Positions 1-11,100 of a stretch of 64,000 nucleotides of DNA are shown in pieces. Position 1 is the stretch's first letter, and each line of letters opens with the position of its first letter. The notes under the pieces were generated by a model, which worked only from the letters and a program-made list of their open reading frames with translations, searched no databases and was not told the DNA's origin. The position numbers and the translations under genes are program-made. Source of the DNA: Asterias rubens (taxonomy: Eukaryota > Echinodermata > Asteroidea > Forcipulatida > Asteriidae); NCBI RefSeq assembly GCF_902459465.1, contig NC_047077.1:1860001-1924000 (forward strand). The letters are read 5' to 3'.

Positions 1-103
1 TAGTGTACATACTTTGAGAGTTTGCAAACTGCACCCCTAGTCAAACAAGCAAATTACACGATTCATGGCCTCTCTGATAATCTTTGTTGCTAAAAACGAA
101 AAA

Positions 104-225
104 CTTTCCGTATCCTGCCAGCCACTTTTTCACTCATTTTTACAAAAAGGGATTTCTCATCGAGGTAAATTATACTTTATTATTTCATATCGAATGAAAA
201 AGTGGTGGCGTGATACGGAAATTTT
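104..225. mobile_element. Short foldback element, family M4 (copy 1)
   Basis: The two ends are inverted copies of one another: the left arm has a CCACTTTTTCACTCA core and the right arm its reverse complement, around an AT-rich middle. The same roughly 120-bp structure recurs at 27591-27708 and 54447-54572, so this is a dispersed MITE-like family with no coding capacity. Confidence 0.7.
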
Positions 226-244
226 TCCGATGACACTTGTGGGC

Positions 245-440
245 CTCCATTTCATGGCTCTGCTTACTGCAGAATTCTGCACTTACCAAGCCCTGTAAGG
301 CACATAATTCTACAGGATTTATACCATTGAATTCCACGCTTACGCCCTGCTATGACCCACAGAAGTACACAGTCTAAAGCGTGTCGTAAGCACAGCATTC
401 TTTGGCCGGTAAGCAGCGTCATGAAATGGTTACACACTTA
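245..440. repeat. Foldback repeat related to the TTTCATGGCTCTGC / GCTTAGC group
   Basis: The left edge reads TTTCATGGCTCTGCTTAC and the right edge GGTAAGCAGCGTCATGAAAT, which are approximate reverse complements, with GCTTAC-type words inside. Related copies lie near 37655-37770 and 61970-62215. Probably a degraded member of the M8-like superfamily. Confidence 0.45.
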
Positions 441-676
441 TGTTTTCACACCCCAAATTCCGACACACCATGTGTATTTCCTATTCCTAACCTTAACCCT
501 AACCCTAGCATTAACTACGAGAAAGCTGTCGGAACGTAGGGGTGTTAGAATACATGTATAAAGCAGTCAACATGAAATTGAGCCCAGTGGTCTTCAGTTG
601 TCTTCAATTTTGTTTTGAGGTGTCGTGAGTTGTCCGTGTTTTGTATATGATATCAATGTACCCGGTAGGCAATATT

Positions 677-950
677 GAGAGAATGCTACAGTTGTGGGTT
701 TGAATCCCTCCTGAGTCACCATGAATAACAGGACTCGTACTGTACATACATGCAGTTCAGAGTTTCAGAGAGAATGCTACAGTTGTGGGTTTGAATCCCT
801 CTTGAGTCACCATGAATAACAGGACTCGTACTGTACAAACTAGCAGTTCAGAGTTTCAGAGAGAATGCTACAGTTGTGGGTTTGAATCCCTCCTGAGTCA
901 CCATGAATAACAGGACTCGTACTGTACGTACATGTAGTTCAGAGTTTCAG
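677..950 (+). repeat. 91-bp unit in three tandem copies, with a tRNA-type B box
   Basis: Copies start at 677, 768 and 859 and are nearly identical. Each contains GGGTTTGAATCC, close to the RNA polymerase III B-box consensus, followed by a tail with ACAGGACTCGTACTGTA. That tail resembles the tails of the S1 SINE-like copies at 10415, 33270 and 33725, so this appears to be a SINE 3' part amplified in tandem. The high identity suggests a recent event. Confidence 0.75.
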
Positions 951-1138
951 TAAAACGCATGAAATAACACAATAATATTTTAGACGTTAGAGTTAGTGTG
1001 TACTGGATTTGATTCAGTACTGCATAACAAAACAAATGATGCTTTGCATTACGTTCTTACCAAGTTAGGTACTTGTTGCTTTTGGATATTGTTTGATAGT
1101 CTATTGCAGCGCGTGACTACAGGCATATGTTACTCATG

Positions 1139-1206
1139 TGGAGTTCGAACCCACGACCTTTGCAATGCTAGAGCAGATGACTTACCACTAGACCACCGAG
1201 CTAACC
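1139..1206 (-). mobile_element. tRNA-like SINE fragment
   Basis: Read on the minus strand it has an A-box-like GGTGGTCTAGTGGTAAG followed by GGTCGTGGGTTCGAAC, a B box. The arms do not form a good cloverleaf and there is no clean acceptor stem, so it is called a tRNA-derived SINE piece and not a tRNA gene. Confidence 0.5.
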
Positions 1207-1436
1207 AAGTTGCTAGAGGACAAAAAAAAAATACAAAATTCTCCCGACACAGAATTAAAAGTAACATCTATTAATATTGGAATTTGATAGAATAGGGACG
1301 TCAAATCAAAACCAAAATGCATCTAAATAAAGAGTTGAGTATTTCTTTTTAAAAACTTAAAGACTAAAGCTTAATCCCCATCAAGGCTGTATATTCAAAG
1401 GAAAATGAACCAAAGCAATAATCATCATCAAGATTT

Positions 1437-1566
1437 TAACCAAACATAAAATGAAACCTTCCAAACTTAACTTAATAATCACATATTTAATTTGGGATTT
1501 TTTTAATCAAACATAAAATGAAACGTTCCAAACTTAACTTAATAATCACATACATAATTTGGGATA
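1437..1566. repeat. Two-copy tandem duplication, about 66-bp unit
   Basis: The segment running through AAACATAAAATGAAAC and CCAAACTTAACTTAATAATC occurs twice in direct orientation, separated by a T-rich stretch. It is AT-rich and non-coding. Confidence 0.8.
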
Positions 1567-1578
1567 GAACAAAGAAAA

Positions 1579-1690
1579 ATTTACTAGAGCGGGACTTAAA
1601 CCTGCGACCTCTAGATTAACGTGCCAAAGTTATCTAGCCATATTGTTGGCGGTGGACCCTCAATATCTGTGTTCGACATATGTGTCCTCA
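1579..1690 (-). mobile_element. S2 SINE-like copy (tRNA-Asn-like), degraded
   Basis: On the minus strand it matches the S2 family seen best at 32330-32455: GGCTAGATAACTTTGGC, then ACGTTAATCTAGAGGTCGC, then a B box ending in CCCGCTCTAGT. The leader expected upstream of the tRNA-like part is partly present to about 1690. Confidence 0.55.
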
Positions 1691-1979
1691 CCCCATCACT
1701 AATTGGAACACTACAACATTTCCATAGCTTTTATAGGAAACCATACAATGTCATTAACCTATGAGTCTGACCCTTTATAGAATTAATGACCATTTTATTT
1801 AATGTGTTTGTAAATGGAGTCGGCATAAAAAGTTGAAGGTGAAATGTTTTCGGCGACATTTAATTTCATGTTGAATGCTGCAGCAAGTTATTAATTTAAA
1901 ACAAGGTCGTGATAAGAATTCTCTTTGAAGTGATAATCAACATGTTTAACATACTTAGTTCACAAACATCATTGTGTTC

Positions 1980-2285
1980 GAGTGCAACAATGGTGTATCT
2001 CAGTTTTGTAGCAAGGTTGTTGTCACAGTTTTGTTTGGTTGTATTCCAGTTTCGTGACGACATTGTATCTCAGTTGTAAAACAACTTCGTATCTCAGTTT
2101 TTGAACAAGGTTATATTTCAGTTTTTTAACAATGTTGTGTTTCAGTTTTGTAACAACATTGTCAGCTTTGTAACAACATAAATCTCAGTTTTTATAACAA
2201 GTTTGTATCTCAGCTATGTTCGTTGTATCTCAGTTTTGTAACAACGTTGTATCTCCATTTTGTTATAACGTCATATCTCACATGA
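1980..2285. repeat. Degenerate minisatellite with TATCTCAGTTTTGTAACAAC units
   Basis: About a dozen imperfect direct copies of a 20 to 26-bp unit containing CAGTTTTGTAACAAC follow one another. No coding frame is maintained. Confidence 0.75.
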
Positions 2286-2744
2286 GTGCTCTGTGCAGGA
2301 TGGATCTTTGCGTTAAGTGTTCATATATTAACGTTACTTTATTTGAGAGGTGATTGTACAGCGTGCAAGCTTGAACTTGTCTTACACTGGTGTTTCTTTG
2401 TGTTAATTCAACACTTGACCAGGGAAACATGTACCTATAATGTGTAGATGAACACTGGACACAATGTTGCATGGACTTTTACTTGCACAGCAATAGACCT
2501 TTATCATGCTGCCTCCATCTTTGTCATGTTCCTCGTATCGAATAACAATAATGAATGTTAAAAATCATTTTGGAAATTGGAACCAGACTATTTTGTTCTT
2601 CCAGCCTCTGTTTGGTAACATTGATATCAATGGGAGAAATTCAAGATGGCTTCACCGTGATAAAGGTCTATGTGACTCAGTTTGTTGCTTAAATTTGTCA
2701 GCTTTCACCTAACAACACCTCAACATCCCAAAATGTGACAATAT

Positions 2745-2887
2745 ACAATTGTTGCACGCTGTGATGGGGTCCTTGATGTTTTGTACACCCGAGGGGGGAA
2801 ATGGCACGCGAGGCGGAGCCAAGGGTTCCACTTGCCACCGAGGGTGTACAAAACCCATGGACCCCAGTAACAGCGTGCAACAATTGT
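2745..2887. mobile_element. 143-bp palindromic foldback element (M7)
   Basis: Left end ACAATTGTTGCACGCTGTGA and right end its reverse complement; the inverted arms extend inward about 45 bp through GGGGTCC and TTGTACACCC with few mismatches, leaving a GC-rich centre. This is a clear MITE-like foldback. It abuts the element at 2888-3214. Confidence 0.8.
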
Positions 2888-3214
2888 TTTGTTATACCTT
2901 TGCTTTGTTACAATTGTTATTCCTTTACTTAAAGTTCTGTTGTCATCTTCAAACATTATTGCGACGGAGTATTCATTGTTTTATAAGCAGACGAACAAGA
3001 AACAATTACTCACTGTTCCCTCGAACCAGCGGGTGTTTTTACACAGTGCTGGAAATCGACCAACGCTGGGGAACGATCAAGGTGATGTACACCGGTGTAC
3101 ACCACTTTTCATGTTACCCGACCCCCAAGACATATAACAAGCATTTTTGTTGCACGTCACGTGATTGGTTCTCGACCAATCAAACTTCACAGTTTGTTAC
3201 CGAGGTATAACAAA
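2888..3214. mobile_element. Candidate element with TTTGTTATACCT / AGGTATAACAAA ends
   Basis: A 12-bp perfect inverted repeat bounds about 327 bp directly next to the M7 palindrome. The interior contains no recognisable transposase. It could be the other half of one composite element with M7, or a separate insertion. Confidence 0.5.
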
Positions 3215-3949
3215 GCTTAATGGTACAGTGCTAAACTTTGGTGAGGCAGGATAATACTGTCTGTAATACTGAAGAAGGTTTCATGCCTAAAATTGGCATA
3301 CCTTAAAAGGTGGGTAAAGAATTAGTGTGAGAGTACATACTACAGTGTTCCTAAAAAGGCCAACACCAAAGGCACTTCATATAGAGGTGATCATATTCTT
3401 AAATGTCTTAGTTTTTAAATTCTTAAGGTCTACATAATTATTTCAAACCATAATGTATGGTTATTCTGGGCACTTGTGCACTATTCAGTGTTACTTTTTA
3501 AAATATTTTGCGACTAACATTATTTCACTTCCAATATTTATTAAGTTCCAATCAACATAAAAAATAACCTGTTGTGAGCACTGCTCTGAACACTTCTGTC
3601 AACACAAGGTGGTAGATTTATTTCTTGAGATCCAAAATTCACAGCTAGAAACCCAATGCCAAAACTAATGCTCAACTTTGTCCGTTGAACACAATACAAA
3701 ATTTTGTTACACTAACACTAATTGATGTTTTGAATGCTGGAAACACGAGGCTTGTACGAATACTTCTTAGCATAAATTCTAACTAGTCCTTTTTTCTCCC
3801 CTGCTTAAATCTAAGCTAGCAATTATTTAAATCTGAAATGACATTTTAGACAAATGTTTACGTTTTTTTTTAATTTGGCAAATTTTCAGTACACACTGCT
3901 TGTATATGAAGCACCTACAAAAAATTGTTCAGAAATGCATTTGAAGAAT

Positions 3950-4080
3950 GCTACTCGGCGTAATGCACAGAAAGTGGCTAAGCACAATATAATTATGCTT
4001 ACCAAAATACGATTACCAGTGAAAATGATATGTCACATGAACTCTCTGTGACTGGTATCCTGATTCCTTTTGCTCATGAT
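3950..4080. repeat. Fragment of M8-like repeat
   Basis: Contains GTGGCTAAGCACAATA, a CTTACCAAAATACGATTACC segment and GTGACTGGTATCCTG, in the same order as copies near 12354-12460, 46249-46412 and 52830-53010. Non-coding. Confidence 0.5.
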
Positions 4081-5022
4081 AAATGTGTTCAGCGACATTT
4101 ACCTGAAGCAGCTTTATGAAACTGGAGGCAGCCATTTTGTTTATCACCACTTGTAGTTCTTATATATAACTCTATGAACCAGACTGAGGCTAGAAGCAGA
4201 TATAGTCTGGCCCTTTTTTAGTACAATGAGAATCAGCATTCTTGTTTGCTGCTGTATACAGGAAACTTGACACAGATGATGGGCACAGTACTTTCGCTAG
4301 TGTTCAAATGATGTTTCAAATTGAGTCTAAATAGTAACTGATGAACTTTCAAAATTCTCTTGATGTATAACTTTGATCCTTTTTATTAGTTAAGTTTCTG
4401 GTATAAATATCTGACGGTGTTCGTGTTATGACCTCCCGTATATTTTACTAATTGAATTTACTGCCGAGTTTGAAATGCATATAACTACAATGCTAAATCT
4501 ACAACCACGTAATCCACAGAGTGCTGTGCCAAAAGTCACGACCAAAACAGTAAATTTTGCTTTTTAAAAGTAACTTTGTTTTCTTTTTCACTCTCACTCT
4601 TGAACAGCAGCATCCTACCTTCATCCCCATTTTCAATAGCCAAACTCAGACCCCTAGTAGTACAGTCAGATGCTTTCCCACCCAGCCAGTCACATTGTGG
4701 ATGACTGTTGGCGAGAAAGTATTGACCCCTCACACGCAGCGACTGTGCCACGCTAACCATTTTGTTGGTCAATAGTTTTGTACGTGTAAACGCAGCGTCT
4801 CCTAAAATGCGCACTTCACTTATTAATGCACAGTGACATTGATCACCAAAATGGCGCATTCAAGATTATTCTGATGATGATGTCAGGTGAATTGGGTCAA
4901 AACAAATGAAAGTGAACAACCAGATCTGGTTGCATCATCCTTTTTATTTGAACCCTCCAGCACCCTTCCCTTGGCCCGGGGTTCCACACATAATATAGTT
5001 TTGAGCCAATATGGCCGTAAGG

Positions 5023-5028
5023 TTTATT
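5023..5028 (-). promoter_or_regulatory. Candidate polyadenylation signal of the KLHL gene
   Basis: AATAAA on the minus strand, 73 to 78 bases downstream of the KLHL stop codon. A second AATAAA lies at 4943-4948, about 155 bases downstream of the stop. Either could be used; the choice cannot be made from sequence alone. Confidence 0.45.
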
Positions 5029-5100
5029 TGATAATCTAAGTGCATCCTTGATAGAGTTTTGTACATGTATGAATTCACTTTATACACACACTTTAAATCT

Positions 5101-8100
5101 CTAGACCACAGCTGAACCACATCCCGCCCTTGCAACATTCATGTTACTCGCCACAGTCCACGTATCCGTGTAGGGATCGTAGATTTCAACACCTCGGAGA
5201 CGATTTGTTCCGTCGAACCCACCCATGACGTAGATCTTGTTGTCGAAGATTGCTACCGCTGGCCAGGCTCGGGCTGTTTGAAGGGAGCGTATGGAAGACC
5301 ACTGATGTGTTTGTATATTGTACCTGGTGGAATAAAACAACATCATGGAATTATTTGTTTTGAGGCATTACAGGGTGAGGTATTAATGTATACTCAGTTT
5401 GTGGTAACACCATTTGTATCTACTTTGCTGTATCGATTTGTGCTTGGAGTGAGAACTTGTCTTGCTATCTATTTTACTGCAACGCAGTAGATTTTGGAAT
5501 AAGGAAACACTTTTTTCATCAATGTATACACTACCATGATACAATAATTTTCTTTGTCGATTGTAACTTTCTGTCTTTGTAATTCTGTAACCTTGTAATC
5601 TTTTTAACTTTGGACTGTTCTTTCTTTGGCATTTTGTAACATGAAACCGTTGTAACTTTGTTACGTAACCTGAAACTTGGCAACATGTAATCGTTTAAAC
5701 ATTGAAACTCTCTGTCTTTGCAACTTTTGTAACTTTCTGACTTTTTATCTTCCTAACTTTATAACTTTTGTAACTTTCCATCTGTTTTTGTAACTTTTCT
5801 GCTCAACTGTTCCACTTATCAAAGCCACCTTTGACCTTCGACCTTCTATAACTCACCTCTCTGCTATATTAAAATACTGGTCCGTATGGCGCAGTCTGCC
5901 CCCAAAGGCATAGATGTAATGGTCCATAGCAACCAGTGCTAGACCGGATCGAGCCTTCTCCATCTCAGCTACAAACGTCCACTCCTCAGTCTCGGGGTCG
6001 AAGCATTCAACGCTTGCTCGGTCTGTGTGGTAACTTTTATCATATCCACCTGGTGTTAGGGGAGAATTTGTTGCGTGTTATTAAACCGATTTGGGGTTGA
6101 ACAAAGAAAATTTGACTGGGGCTGGATTTGAACCAACGACCTCTGGAATAATGTGCTGGTGCTCTACCAACTGAGCTGTCTAGAAATAGGGTGCACTACA
6201 GCACTGTAAGGCACACTTTCATGTAAACCATTCAAAGGCGCCAATCTAGTCAAAATTAAGTTGAAGTATTTTTTTTAAATTGTTGGGAAAGCAAGCATGA
6301 GCAAGTGTGTTTCAAGCTTCTGCTGGAAGAGAGTGATGCTGTGCACTTGTCTGAGGAAGTGAATTCAAGAGTCTTGGTGCTATTTTGGAAAATGCTAAGC
6401 AGGTTTGAGGAACTTGAAGGGTATTGCTGATAGATCTCAAGCTTGGTCTAGTTGTACAGGGCGTCAACAGATTTTGTATTATTTAATTCATCTAACTATT
6501 CGGAATAACAAAAGTGGCTTCTTATACAGCGCACATATTATTTGTCACTCAGTGGCGCTCAAGGAGCTTTTACAAGCAGTATTTTCCTGCAAGGTGTGAT
6601 GGGACTACGTTTGCATTATGATATCTACTCCTTTAACAAAGCACCATGTAATGGTTTACAAGGTGGCATGGCGCAATATGCTGCCAATCCAGCCAGGAAC
6701 ATCCGAAGGTTGAAGCAATAGTTTAGCATCTTGCCTAAGGAATCACTTTGTAAACATTTGAAGAAGAGAATAATGTTTCTACCTGCAACATAGACTTTGC
6801 CGTCACACACTGCTACACCACAACCAGATCTTTTCTGCTTCATACTGGGCATAAACTGCCACTTGTCATTGTTAAGGCTGTAACGCTCGACGATGTTATA
6901 ACTACTTGTAGCATTCTCTCCTCCTGTACAATAAGATAATAGTGTAGGAAACCAATCATTTAGCATTGTAAATTACATGGTGTTTAGGCTGGTAACCAAG
7001 TGTTACAGTGATTAAGAAATGTTAAGTTAAAGGAACACGTTGCCTTGGAATGGACGAGTTGGTCTATAAAAAGCATTTTCAACCCTTTTTTTAATAAAAT
7101 GATGGTTGGAAAGGTGTTTTAAAAGTAGAATACAATGATCCACACAAATTTGCCTGGAAATTGCGTAGCTTTCCATTTACTGTGCGAACTAACACGGACT
7201 CCCATAAATGGCCGACCGAGTTAGTGTACAAGGTAAATGGAAAAACAGTGCAATTTCGAGGCATGTTTGTGTGGATCTTTGTATTCTATTTTTTCAATAT
7301 CTTTCTACCCATATGCATTTTATAACAAACGGTTGCAAACACTTTTCAAAGACCAACTCGACCGATCCAAGGCAACAAGTTCCTTCAAGTGAGCTTTTTC
7401 AATGAATTCAATTGAACTTAACTCAACTCCGATAACTCAACAATCATTCTATAATGCAAAATGTTCATACATTTATCTAAAGAGGTCAATATCAAAGATG
7501 TATAAAGAACTACAATGTACTAAAATAAGAATTATACGAAACACAATGAACAAAGCCACATTCAAAAGACCAAGTCTTGAGCTAAATGCCTTTATAGGAC
7601 AAGAAACTGAACTTCTTAATAGAAGTTTAAATACAACAGAACGTACTGGACAGACAAGAAATGGAAACATAACAAACAAAGCTAACGCGACCTAACAAAC
7701 TAGGACAATGGAACAAGAAGAGATAGCGTAACTAGAAACTATTCGATGGAACAAAGCTATTATGGAAAAGTAGCTTGCTCAAGGACAAAAGTGTCATGAC
7801 CGGGACTTGAACCCACACTCAGAAACACCTACGGTTGAGTCCAATCCTCTTAACCGCTCTACCGCGTCACTCCTTATAAATCTGTCTCAATCTAAGCAAT
7901 GTACATACCTAAGGCATACAAAAGTCCATGCAGACTTGCTAAGGCCATAAATGATCTAGGTACGTTTAGATTTGTTCGAGGGCTCCAGCGTTTTCGAAGT
8001 GGATCGTAGCATTCGACTTGACCGAGGTACATTGTTTGGTCGTCACGGCTCCCACTAAAGGCACATTCACCACCCACGGCGTACAGCATGCCGTTAACTG

Positions 8101-11100
8101 TCGCTGCTCCAACTGCCGTACGAGATATAGACATGCTTTCCTGTAAACAAAAAGTTTAAATACATCATTTACAAAAATATAATGAATGGATAAGAAAAAG
8201 TCAACTTGGTGTTGTAGAATCAATCTCAGTATTGACACAAGTCTCAAGAAACAATTTGTTGATGTCTCTCAGCAACGGCAATTTCAAGATCTCAGAGATA
8301 AGGTCTGGAGGTTTTAGAAAAAGAAAAGGGTGCTTTCTTTGAGGACCCCAAAAACTGGGGTTAACTCCTACTCTTTTGAGATAATTGATCAGGTTTCTTT
8401 TTTGTGCACTACCAATCATAGTACATGTGGATCAATGTCAAAGCAATAATGGTTAAGTATCTCACTCAAGGACACAAGCGCCACAACTGGGACTCGAAAC
8501 CACACTCTGCTGATCAGAAACACCAGAGCTTGAGTCCAGTGTGCTTTACTGCTCGACCACAACACACCATTACCATCAAGGGAATGTAAAAACTTGGGAT
8601 TACTAAAGCCTTTCAAGCTGCTCCAAAAATGTGTGAGCCTGAAGGCCGGTCCATACTCTCTGCATCTCCACTGCGTATGCAGCGCGTGGAGCCAAAGTGT
8701 GAGACGGAGCCCAAGCCGAGGTTTGAGAAAAGGCCCCTGAACTCACCTGCGGGACCCATCTATCCCTGGATGCGTCGTATCTCTCACAGCTACTCAACTG
8801 ACAATCCACGCTATTCCTTCCTCCAACGACGTAAATACTCTGCGGTTGTGATCTACTACCTATCAGAGCTAACGCCTGATTATCGTTACGTATTCGCAGT
8901 GCGTTGGCTAACCTATCGCGACACTTTGAACATTGATTGATGAGTTCTGATTGGTGGACTCTCTTCAAGAGGTACTCCTTGTCCAGCAAGGCAAAGCGGA
9001 TGTTCTGTAAGACATTGCAGCAGCAGCGGCTGCGATTCTGAAGGTCGTAGCTCAGCCACGAGATCGCTGCTTCGTAAACCTCCTCTTCCCCATCCACCTG
9101 AAGCTGATCACTCTTCAGGAGACTGACGACATCCTGCTCCGCCAGGAGAAAGAACTCTTCGGTACGGATCACCTCGCGGAAATGTTGATAGATGAAACGT
9201 CGAGACGTGTTTTCCAGATCGGAGCAGGAGTACATGTCAGCAAATGAGTGGATACCTGGAGGTCAAAGATTAAAAGGTCAATAGTTTGTTTGTTTAGATG
9301 ATCTCCCTGTCAAACTCCCCTAAGGGGATATAAAAACCAGTCTGGAAACAGTTAATCTCTCTCATACAAACATTGGTTTCAACCTCTATTATTATGAATT
9401 GCACGAATTAATAAATTGTGATTCAGTAACTAGACGACAATACTTATTCAAGTCATTTTGAAATCAGCCGTTATTTTGGTAGGCATAGAACCCACAACCT
9501 TGTGATTGCAAATCTTGCAGTCTAACCACTTGGCTAGTTTTCATGACCCCTAAGATCACTTCAAAGGCTGTTATTGCTGTTAAGGTGTGGAAGTTTATTT
9601 CTTGTCTCTCAGGTTCTCTACAACAGTTGGATTTGGCAGTAACCTCTTCAGTGACCGTAAAGTCTTGAAAATGGCATTTGTAGGTCTGGGTTCCCCCTTA
9701 GTTCAGACCCAGACCCTTCCAGATGTTACAATTCAGGAGGTTTACAGACTCTATGTATCACCAGAAAGACAAAAGTAGAGGTTTGAACACAATGTGGACT
9801 TTAATGATTGCTTTACTTCCTTCAAGAAAATGTGAAGGCTCAACGAGAATTTGAGAGAATCCTAAAACCAGGAAAAAATGTTAAGAAATTAAATGTCTTG
9901 AAGTGTCGGTGGAGAACTTCAAAGGAAAGAACAGAATAGTTTCAAGAATCAAAGTGCACCGCACTTACCAAGGCAATTACTGGCATCAAGCTGAGACTGT
10001 AAGAACGTGCAGCACACGTTACGAAGACTGCCCATAGTTAGCATGCTGGCACCTGCTAACACGATCTGTACGTTCTCTACATTAATTTCAATGAGTCCTG
10101 TACCAAATACAAAGAAAAAGGAAGTGAAAAAAAACCTACACTAGTTTGAATTTATATCATATGCAGTTTTTTAAAGACAGTGGACACAGATGATTCGCCT
10201 AAACCAACAATTCAGATCAACATTTAGACCCTAATATTGGTACCATCCACGGACAGTCAGCCCTGGTTATAAAGAGGTTCTGTCTATTCAGAGTACATTC
10301 TGCAGTCCTGAATCCTATTTCTACTTTAATCTCGTTTCTACTTTGTGATTCTTTGCTCTCCTGTTGTAACGAGTATAACATCTATCCTATCGTTGCGGTA
10401 CCCGCTGCCAAAACATAGGATTCGAACTGCCTCTAGCTACCGGGCAACCTCGGTAGTCCAGTTTGTAAGACACTGCTCTAGAACTGCAAGGGTCGTGGGT
10501 TCGAATCCCACCCGAGTACTATGCCTGTGATGTTTCTTTCACAGGACTCGGGGAAAGTACTACAGTACTAACAGTGGTTTATGGGAAAAACAAAATTTAA
10601 TACGAGTATAATCCCCCAGTTGTAAAGAGGTTCTGCTTATAATCATAGCATAAAGAGTAGCCTACCGTACATTCTTAAGTCCCAAATCTCATTTTCTACT
10701 TTGTGTTTCTTTGTTTTGATGTCCTCTTTATACATGTATATAACAACATTCCTGTTAATAAAAAGGTAGTTTTGTTAATGGCCAATCTTAAATCAAGAAA
10801 CCTTGTATGAATATCATAGCACATGTATCATGACAACATGCCATGAATTTTGTTTGTTAAGGGGCACAGCAATTTTCATCTGGTGAAAGTAATAATAATA
10901 ATAATACATGTACATGTAGTATTAATAATACTATGTTCATAGACAGCACTTTATCATACCCCTAGGGGTATTTCAAAGTGCTCAGTATTTTGGCCTGCAA
11001 GGTATTTTGAGCTCGGTTTTGAAGTATGAGGCCTTTTCCTTTAAAGCACCATGTAATGGTTCAACAAGGTGCTGTGGCGCAATATGCTAGATGCAAACCA

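Larger units (their letters stand above)
1..5022. other. Intergenic, repeat-rich; no gene seen
   Basis: No open frame here has a recognisable domain or a splice pattern that could be chained. The stretch holds a short foldback element, a triplicated SINE-like unit, tRNA-like SINE fragments, simple tandem repeats and a composite inverted-repeat element, all listed separately. A short run of CCCTAA-type units near 489-509 is too small to mean a telomere. The 3' end of the minus-strand KLHL gene enters at the right edge. Confidence 0.7.

Noticed and set aside
489..509. CCCTAA-type telomere repeat
   Set aside because: Only two to three imperfect units; an isolated interstitial match with no array.
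2749..3210. 153-codon frame across the foldback at 2.7-3.2 kb
   Set aside because: It runs through inverted-repeat elements, shows no domain, and its opposite strand is equally open in parts.
7785..7878. Candidate tRNA-Leu gene on the minus strand
   Set aside because: It belongs to a repeated family with an attached body (best at 11034-11335) and does not form a clean cloverleaf.
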